Of a stretch of DNA of 64,000 nt, positions 59,301 to 64,000 are shown one piece after another; positions within the stretch are counted from its first letter, which is position 1; the number at the start of each line of letters is the position of its first letter. The stretch is from Streptomyces griseofuscus (lineage in GTDB: Bacteria; Actinomycetota; Actinomycetes; Streptomycetales; Streptomycetaceae): positions 1-64,000 of the forward strand of contig NZ_CP051007.1 of NCBI RefSeq assembly GCF_014673495.1, read 5' to 3'. The notes beneath the pieces are model-generated. The model worked only from the letters and a program-made list of their open reading frames with translations, was not told the origin of the DNA and did no database searches. The translations under genes and the position numbers were made by a program.

Positions 59301-62300
59301 CCAGGAAGGCGTTGGCCGCCGCGTAGGCGCCGGCGCGGGACGCGCCCCACACGCCCGCGTTGGACGAGAACAGCACGAACGTGTCCGCGTCGGGGCACAG
59401 TTCGTCGAGGTGCGCCGTCCCGGTGATCTTGGCGGCGGTGACGCGGGTGAACTCCTCCTCGGTGATGGCTTCCAGCGGCGTGGACTGCGGCACGCCGGCC
59501 GTGTGGAAGACGGCGTCGATCGCCCGGCCGTGCGCGCGCTCGGCGTCGATCAGCGCGGCCAGCGCCGCCCGGTCCGTGACGTCGCAGGCCGCGAGGGTCA
59601 CTTGGGCGCCCAGCGCGGTCAGTTCCGCCCTGAGCGACTCGGCGCCCGGCGCGTTCGGGCCCTGCCTGCTGGTGAGGACGAGACGGGTGGCGCCGGCGCG
59701 GGCCAGACGGCGTGCGACATGGGCACCGAGTCCGCCGGTGCCGCCGGTCACCAGGGCGGTGCCGCCGGGCCGCCAGCCGTCCGCACCGGCCGGGGCGTCC
59801 GCCGGGGCGGGCACGAGCCGGGGGACCCTGTCGCCGCTCGCGCGGAGGGCCACCTGGTCCTCGTCGCGGGGATCGGCGAGCACCCACGGCAGCCGCGCGA
59901 GCAGGTCCCGGTCCGGGGCGGGCAGGTCGATCGACCCGCCCCAGCGCGCGGGGTGTTCCAGGCCGGCGGCCCGGCCGAGGCCGGCCACCGCCGTCTGCGC
60001 GGGGTCCGGCTCCCCGTCCTGCTCGGTCACGGCCACCGCGCGCCGGGTCAGCACCCACAGCGGCGCCTCGACGCCCGCGTCGCCCAGCGCCTGGATCAGG
60101 CTCAGGGTCCGCCAGGCGGGCAGGTGCGGCGCGGCGGCGGATTCCCCGGCGGTGTCGTCGGCGGATTCCCCTGCGGTGTCCAGGGCGAGCAACGAGACCA
60201 CCGCCGCCGGTTCCCCGGCGGCCGTGGCCGCGCGCAGGGCCGCCGCCGTCGCGGCACGCTCCGGTGCGTCGCAGTCGACGGTGCCGACCGTGGCCCCGGC
60301 GTCCTGGAGGGCCGCGCGGACCGTGTCGTACCAGGCGTCCGGCACCCGGCGGCCGGTCACCAGCAGGACGCGGCCGGTGAGCGGGGCCGCCGCCCACCCG
60401 GCGTCGTGCCACCGCACCCGGTAGCGCCGTTCCCGGCCGGCGGGTTCGGCGCGGCGGCCGGGGGCGGTGTGCCAGAACGGGCGGTGCTGGAAGGGGTAGC
60501 AGGGCAGTTCGGTCACGGCGCCGGCCGAAAGCGCGGGGCTCCAGTCGACCTGGACGCCGCGCACATGGGCCTCGCCGAGCGCCGTCAGGAACCGGTCCGG
60601 GCCGCCCGCGCCGCGCCGCAGTGTGCTCAGGACGGCGGCGTCGGCGCCCGCCGCCTCCAGGGTCGCCTCGATCCCCGCGGCGAGGACGGGCTGGGGGCTC
60701 ACCTCGACGAAGGTGTCGAAGCCCGCCTCGGCCAGCAGCCGCGTCCCCGTCTCGAACCGCACCGTCTCCCGCAGGTTCCGGTACCAGTAGTCGCCGTCCA
60801 TGAGGGCGGTGTCGATCGGCGCGCCGGTCGTCGTGGAGTACAGCGGTACGGGGGCCGTGCGGGCGACCACGCCGGACAGCGCGGCCGTCAGCTCCGCGCG
60901 CAGCGGCTCGACCATGGGCGAGTGGGAGGCGTAGTCCACCGGGATGTTCCGGGCCCGGACGCCGTCGGCCGCGCAGGCGTCCAGCAGCGCGTCCAGGTCC
61001 GCGCGGGGACCGGCCACCACGACCGCGTCCGGGCCGTTGACCGAGGCGATCGTCAGGGCGCCGCCGTAGCGGGCCAGCAGTGCCTCGGTCTGCTCCGGGG
61101 AGCGGGCGAGGGAGACCATGCCGCCGCTGCCGGCGAGGGATCGCAGCGCCTTGGCGCGCACCGCGACCACCTTCGCGGCGTCCTGGAGCGAGAGGGCACC
61201 GGCGACGCAGGCGGCGGCGATCTCGCCCTGCGAGTGGCCGATCACCGCGTCCGGCTCCACGCCGTGGGCCCGCCACAGCGCCGCCAGCGACACCATGACC
61301 GCGAACAGCGCGGGCTGGACGACGTCCACCCGCTCCAGCGGCGCGCCGCCGGCGAGCACCTCGGTCAGCGACCAGTCGACGTAGGGGGCCAGCGCCTGCT
61401 CGCACTCGCGCACGGAGCGGGCGAAGACCGGTGAGGCGGCCAGCAGTCCGGCGGCCATCCCTTCCCACTGCGAGCCCTGGCCGGGGAAGACCATCACGAT
61501 CCTGCGGCCCGCGCGCGCCGTGCCGGTGACCGCCTGCGCGTGCGGCTCCTCGCGGGCCACGGCGCGCAGGGCGGCCGGCACGTCCGCAGGGCCGCCGACG
61601 ACCACGGCGCGGTGCGGGAAGGCGGTACGCCGGGTGGCGAGGGTGAAGGAGACGTCCGGCAACGGGTCGGCGCCGGGCCGCTCCAGGTGGGCGGCGAGCC
61701 GTTCGGCCTGGGCCCGCAGGGCCTCCTCGCCGCGGCCGGACAGCAGGATCGGGTAGGGGCCCGTCTCCCGGTCGGCGGCGGGCGCCTCGGGGACCGGGTC
61801 GGGTTCCGGGTCGGGCTTGGGGGCCTCCTCGACGATGATGTGCGCGTTGGTGCCGCTGATACCGAAGGAGGAGACGCCCGCGCGGCGTGTCCTGCCGCCG
61901 CGCGGCCACGGCCGGCTCTCGGCGAGCGGTACGACGGCTCCGCTCTCCCAGTCGATCCGCGAGGAGGGGGCGTCGAAGTGGAGGAGGCGGGGCAGCCGGC
62001 CGTGCTGGAGGGCGAGCACCGTCTTGATGAGCCCCGCGACGCCGGCGGCCGCCTGGGTGTGGCCGATGTTGGCCTTCACCGAGCCGATCCACAGCGGGGC
62101 GTGCGCGGGCCGTCCGGCACCGTAGGCCGCCAGCAGGGCGTGTGCCTCGATGGGGTCGCCGAGCGTGGTGCCGGTGCCGTGCGCCTCGACGTAGTCGACG
62201 TCGGCGGGGCCGAGCCCGGAGTCCTCCAGCGCCTGCCGGATGACCCGCTGCTGGGCGGGACCGTTGGGCGCGGTCAGGCCGTTGCTGGCACCGTCCTGGT

Positions 62301-63210
62301 TGACCGCGCTGCCGCGCAGCACGGCGAGCACCCGGCGGCCCTCCCGCCGGGCCGTGGACAGCCGCTGGAGTACGAGGAAGCCGACGCCCTCGGCCAGCGC
62401 GAAGCCGTCGGCGGCCTCGGCGAAGGGCTTGCACCGACCGTCCGCCGCCAGTCCGCCCTGGGCGCGGAACTCGGTGAAGGCCCCGGCGGTGCTCATGACG
62501 GTGGCGCCGCCCGCGAGGGCGGTCGTGCACTCCCCGCGACGCAGCGACTGCATGGCCAGGTGGGTCGCGGTGAGGGAGGAGGAGCAGGCGGTGTCCACGG
62601 TCAGCGCCGGGCCTTCGAGGCCGAGCGTGTACGCCACCCGGCCGGAGGCCACACTGGAGGCCGTGCCCGTGCCGAGGTAGCCCAGTACCTCCGGTGCCGC
62701 TTCGTCGGGGCGCGGCCCGTAGTCGACGGCGCCGACCCCGGCGAAGACGCCGGTGGCGGTGCCGCCGAGCGCGGCGGGGTCGAAGCCGGCGCGTTCCAGT
62801 GCCTCCCAGGCGACCTCCAGCAGCAGCCGCTGCTGCGGGTCCATGGCCAGTGCCTCGCGCGGCGATATGCCGAAGAAGTCCGCGTCGAAACCGGCGGCGT
62901 CGTGCAGGAACCCGCCGGTGCAGCCGTCGAGGGCGGCGCTGTCCCAGCCGCGGCCGGCGGGCGCGGGGGAGACGGCGTCGCCGTCGGCCACGAGGAAGTC
63001 CCACAGGGCGGCGGGGCCGTCGATGCCGCCCGGAAAGCGGCAGCCCATGCCGACGACCGCGATCGGTTCGCCGGCCCGGTACTCCGTCTCCCGCAGTCGC
63101 GCGCTGACGGCCTCCAGGTCCCCGGCGGTCCGCCGCAGATAGCGGCGCAGCTTGTCCTCGGTGGTCTCGGTGGACCCGGTGGTCCCGCTGGTCTCCTGGC
63201 TCCCGCTCAT
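53350..63210 (-). CDS. lkmAIII: Lankamycin PKS last subunit, two modules plus TE (LkmAIII)
   Basis: 3286 residues. After a short N-terminal docking helix come KS-AT-KR-ACP and KS-AT-KR-ACP-TE. Approximate sites: KS1 Cys 203, AT1 GHSQGE 655, KR1 GGTGGLG 1157, ACP1 FDSMS 1462, KS2 Cys 1703, AT2 GHSQGE 2163, KR2 GGTGALG 2657, ACP2 FDSLS 2963, TE GHSAG 3143. Both ATs have YASH, the methylmalonyl signature. Neither KR has the LDD motif of B-type reductases; KR1 has the A-type Trp (GVWG). The layout equals DEBS3 and fits modules 5 and 6 that set the C-5 and C-3 hydroxyls of a 14-membered macrolide. The start overlaps the stop of the upstream subunit (ATGA). Confidence 0.9.
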   Translation of the reverse strand: MSGSQETSGTTGSTETTEDKLRRYLRRTAGDLEAVSARLRETEYRAGEPIAVVGMGCRFPGGIDGPAALWDFLVADGDAVSPAPAGRGWDSAALDGCTGGFLHDAAGFDADFFGISPREALAMDPQQRLLLEVAWEALERAGFDPAALGGTATGVFAGVGAVDYGPRPDEAAPEVLGYLGTGTASSVASGRVAYTLGLEGPALTVDTACSSSLTATHLAMQSLRRGECTTALAGGATVMSTAGAFTEFRAQGGLAADGRCKPFAEAADGFALAEGVGFLVLQRLSTARREGRRVLAVLRGSAVNQDGASNGLTAPNGPAQQRVIRQALEDSGLGPADVDYVEAHGTGTTLGDPIEAHALLAAYGAGRPAHAPLWIGSVKANIGHTQAAAGVAGLIKTVLALQHGRLPRLLHFDAPSSRIDWESGAVVPLAESRPWPRGGRTRRAGVSSFGISGTNAHIIVEEAPKPDPEPDPVPEAPAADRETGPYPILLSGRGEEALRAQAERLAAHLERPGADPLPDVSFTLATRRTAFPHRAVVVGGPADVPAALRAVAREEPHAQAVTGTARAGRRIVMVFPGQGSQWEGMAAGLLAASPVFARSVRECEQALAPYVDWSLTEVLAGGAPLERVDVVQPALFAVMVSLAALWRAHGVEPDAVIGHSQGEIAAACVAGALSLQDAAKVVAVRAKALRSLAGSGGMVSLARSPEQTEALLARYGGALTIASVNGPDAVVVAGPRADLDALLDACAADGVRARNIPVDYASHSPMVEPLRAELTAALSGVVARTAPVPLYSTTTGAPIDTALMDGDYWYRNLRETVRFETGTRLLAEAGFDTFVEVSPQPVLAAGIEATLEAAGADAAVLSTLRRGAGGPDRFLTALGEAHVRGVQVDWSPALSAGAVTELPCYPFQHRPFWHTAPGRRAEPAGRERRYRVRWHDAGWAAAPLTGRVLLVTGRRVPDAWYDTVRAALQDAGATVGTVDCDAPERAATAAALRAATAAGEPAAVVSLLALDTAGESADDTAGESAAAPHLPAWRTLSLIQALGDAGVEAPLWVLTRRAVAVTEQDGEPDPAQTAVAGLGRAAGLEHPARWGGSIDLPAPDRDLLARLPWVLADPRDEDQVALRASGDRVPRLVPAPADAPAGADGWRPGGTALVTGGTGGLGAHVARRLARAGATRLVLTSRQGPNAPGAESLRAELTALGAQVTLAACDVTDRAALAALIDAERAHGRAIDAVFHTAGVPQSTPLEAITEEEFTRVTAAKITGTAHLDELCPDADTFVLFSSNAGVWGASRAGAYAAANAFLDGFAHRRRRRGLPALSVAWGLWDGPGMAGDAGQDFLRRQGMRPLPPEQALAELGTCLAGAETCVSVADLDRRAFLDLMGAVRHRPLFDELARTLPAAPSAGEPREEPEGRSRLRDKLLPLPAGERREHLLRLVRAEAAAVLGHADAGAVDRDRAFRELGFDSMSAVQLRNRITAATGLREATTLVFDRPSVTALADYLLDRLFGSEEIPADGAESAAGPAGPAAQASGGSGGDGGDDPVVIVGMACRLPGGIGSPEDLWEFVAAGRDAVAPMPADRGWDLDLLGATTADGASGPRHGAFLDDAAGFDAAFFGISPREALAMDPQQRQVLEATWEAMENSGIDPRALRGSDTGVFLGAAYQGYGHGAETPESSEGYLLTGGSPAVASGRVAYVLGLEGPALTVDTACSSSLVALHLAARSLRDGECSLAVAGGVSVMAGPEVFTEFSRQGALAADGRCKAYSDDADGFGFAEGVALLVLERLSQARQRGHRVLAVVRGSAVNQDGASNGLAAPSGPAQQRVIRRAWQAAGISGADVDVVEGHGTGTALGDPIEAQALLATYGQGRDPGRPLWLGSVKSNIGHAQAAAGAVGVIKMVLALGRGVLPGSLHAGVPSSHVDWSSGGVRVLGEARAWPSGGRVRRAGVSAFGVSGTNAHVIVEEAPSLPVEAGAAGGPVGVLEAAGVVPLVVSARTETALAAQSRRLLPVLDDDAPDPDTLDRVGRTLATGRTHHEQRAVVLAEDTGMARDLLHRLAEGLPAPGLVTGVGGGGRRVVWVFPGQGSQWVGMGRGLLDVPVFAQALAECDAALAEVAGFSVVDVVRGVEGAPGLDRVEVVQPVLFAVMVSLARLWRACGVEPDAVVGHSQGEIAAACVAGALSLPDAARVVALRAQALAELAGPGAMTSVALPEDRARELIAEWPERVSVAAVNSPASVVVAGDPEALTAFEERCAADGIRARRIPVGYASHSPHMERLRRRVRTDLTGVTPRPTGTPLYSTLRGERCDTGTMDAAYWYDNLRSPVRFEAAVRAAVEDGYDTFVEVSPHPVLTTSVQETAERHGSEVLVLGSLHRDEGERHFVRELARAHAGGVSVDWRAVFPDGAPARLPNYPFEHERYWLAPEIPDRVGDWRCRIEWRPLSPATDPLSGTYLVVGTGTGPQEDTLAGAVEDAGGTVLRVTADAVATGREELARTLREAAPGGVTAVVSLLALAADPSDPSGPNDPSGPDDELRAATAALTLHQALGDAGVEAPLWLVTRGAVAVGQDAADDTADPAQAMVWGIGRVMGLEAPGRWGGLLDLPGELTPSVLRWFTACLQQAGDEDQLALREGGCFVRRLVRAPLEPVAAPWQPAGTALVTGGTGALGGHVARHLARAGADHLVLVGRSGGPAPQHAELAAELTALGARVTFAACDVTDRARLTELIDGLRRQGEPVRTVMHLAGVPDGRALTDLDPDELARVTRVKTVGARLLDELCPDAETFVLFSSGAGLYGSGLLGAYAAGNAYLDALAHRRRAAGKPATSIAWGAWADGGMADADLPGLIRRGMRPMAPDKAVRALQQALDQRDVCVSIADIDWNRFAVGFTAARPRPLIEDLPDAARQAPAEPAHDGPGRRSTWPERLSGLPADEAEAMLATWIRAQVAAVLGHRDPDAVGLHQPFAQLGFDSLSAMGVRNRLQDATGLPLATTLVFDHPSVTDVAAYLRPLLTSETPHPAADGGGMLRGLYERSVQQGRFDSYLELLGELAGHRDHFTGPEDLAASVDLVELASGPGEIRLICVAGTAPVAGPHEFLRLAAAFEGSMPVSALPQPGYEPGEQLPASLAAVLGVQADAVLKSADGPFVLVGHSAGALMAHALGAELADRGRPPHGIVLIDVYPPGRQQAVQGWLAELTDTMFGREGVRVDDTRLTALGAYHRFTSTWQPRELAVPTLLVRACEPLGEWPDGTSWQSTWPFPHTCVDVPGNHFSMVQEHAGAVAERIRTWTGNEA

Positions 63211-64000
63211 CGTTCCTCGTTCCCCTCACCGAACCGCTGGTCGAGCAGTGCGAACAGTTCCTCGTCGTCGACGGTGTCGACGGCCGTGCGGGAGTCCCCG
63301 GCGGCCACGGCGCTCCATCGGTCGGACAGGGCCGTCAACCGCGCCCCGATGGCCCGGCGTTCACCGGCCGTGTCCTCGCCGGCCTCCTGCCAGCCCTCCA
63401 GCACCGCCTCCAGCGCCGCCAGGTGCTCGGCGACGGAGCGCCCCGGCTCCGGCGCCGGGGCGCCGGCCGCGTCCGCGCCGGCGAACAGCCGACCGTCCAC
63501 GAAGACGGCCACCGCCTCGGGTGTCGGGTGGTCGAAGACCAAAGTGCTCGGCAGCCGCAGGCCGAGCGCGGACCCCAGCCGGTTGCGCAGTTCGACGGAG
63601 GCCAGGGAGTCGAAGCCGAGGTCCTTGAACTGCCGTCGGGCTGCCACCGCGTCGGCCGTGTCGTACCCGGCGACGGCGGCGGCCTGCGCCTGTACGGCAT
63701 GGGTCAGCGCGGCGAGCCGGTCGGGGCGCGGCAGCGGCGCCAGGCGGGCGGCGAGTCCGTCACCGCCGGACTGGTCCCGCGCGGCCCGGCGCAGCGGCGT
63801 GTGCAGCAGCCCGCGCAGCACCTCGGGCGCGTCCTGGGCGCCCTGCGCCCGCGCGGTGTCCAGGTGCAGCGGGTACGCCACCGCATCGCCGCGCCGGATC
63901 GCGAGGTCGAACAGGGCCAGCGCCCGCGCGGTCGGCAGGGGCCGCATGCCCGCGCGGGCCATCCGCCGGGTGTCCCGCTCGTCCAGAGCGCCCGTCAGGC
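63207..64000 (-). CDS. lkmAII: C-terminal end of the preceding lankamycin PKS subunit (partial)
   Basis: The frame is open to the right edge, so only the last 263 or so residues are seen. They hold the end of a KR-ACP linker (GMRPLPTARALALFD), an ACP with LGFDSLASVELRN and a C-terminal tail of about 85 residues with LEGWQEAGEDTAGERR, which looks like a helical docking domain for LkmAIII. Its TGA overlaps the LkmAIII ATG by 4 nt. The name follows the expected order of lankamycin PKS genes. Confidence 0.85.
   Translation of the reverse strand, partial: LTGALDERDTRRMARAGMRPLPTARALALFDLAIRRGDAVAYPLHLDTARAQGAQDAPEVLRGLLHTPLRRAARDQSGGDGLAARLAPLPRPDRLAALTHAVQAQAAAVAGYDTADAVAARRQFKDLGFDSLASVELRNRLGSALGLRLPSTLVFDHPTPEAVAVFVDGRLFAGADAAGAPAPEPGRSVAEHLAALEAVLEGWQEAGEDTAGERRAIGARLTALSDRWSAVAAGDSRTAVDTVDDEELFALLDQRFGEGNEER

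Noticed and set aside
53401..61434. A 2677-codon plus-strand open frame opposite lkmAIII
   Set aside because: Antisense shadow of a two-module PKS with intact active sites in every domain.

Overview
The window is high-GC actinobacterial DNA with Streptomyces-style codon use. It carries two adjoining antibiotic gene clusters. From about 4 to 42 kb the gene order and products match my memory of the lankacidin cluster (lkcA to lkcO and flanking genes). From about 42 kb to the right edge they match the start of the lankamycin cluster (lkm). Both are known from the linear plasmid pSLA2-L of Streptomyces rochei. The strongest link is the amine oxidase at 21463-22779: it is 438 residues long and has Glu64, Tyr182 and Arg326, the numbering I recall for the published LkcE structure. 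I could not run a sequence search, so the species call rests on recognition.

Layout. 1-1.3 kb: a helicase fragment that meets the remnant of an acetyltransferase gene. 1.4-3.8 kb: a secreted SGNH hydrolase and a StrR-type regulator with a SARP-like operator upstream. 4.0-7.1 kb: a PQQ operon (pqqA, C, D, E, B, all leftward). 7.1-7.5 kb: a divergent control region with a probable attenuator. 7.5-10.9 kb: two rightward ABC-F ribosome-protection genes. 10.9-35.0 kb: a tightly packed leftward lankacidin operon (lkcA to lkcH: NRPS/trans-AT PKS, free dehydratase, free acyltransferase, amide oxidase/macrocyclase, isochorismatase-like protein). 35.2-42.1 kb: MaoC-SDR fusion, MFS exporter, free ACP, FkbH-like protein and a secreted quinoprotein. 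42.2-64 kb: leftward lankamycin genes (sugar genes, type II thioesterase, EryF-like P450, glucosidase, glycosyltransferase with its P450-like helper, and the last PKS subunits).

How it fits together. LkcA joins glycine to an acyl starter. LkcC, LkcF and LkcG extend the chain with malonyl units from the free acyltransferase LkcD, and LkcE oxidises the amide and closes the carbocycle. My reading is that FkbH, the free ACP and the MaoC-SDR protein make the lactyl starter. The PQQ made by the pqq operon arms the secreted quinoprotein, which oxidises the lactamide to the pyruvamide as the last step. Control signals visible by eye are a TTA (bldA) codon near the start of lkcA, two arrays of 11-bp-spaced heptamers of SARP type, and a short leader peptide with hairpins before the ABC-F genes.
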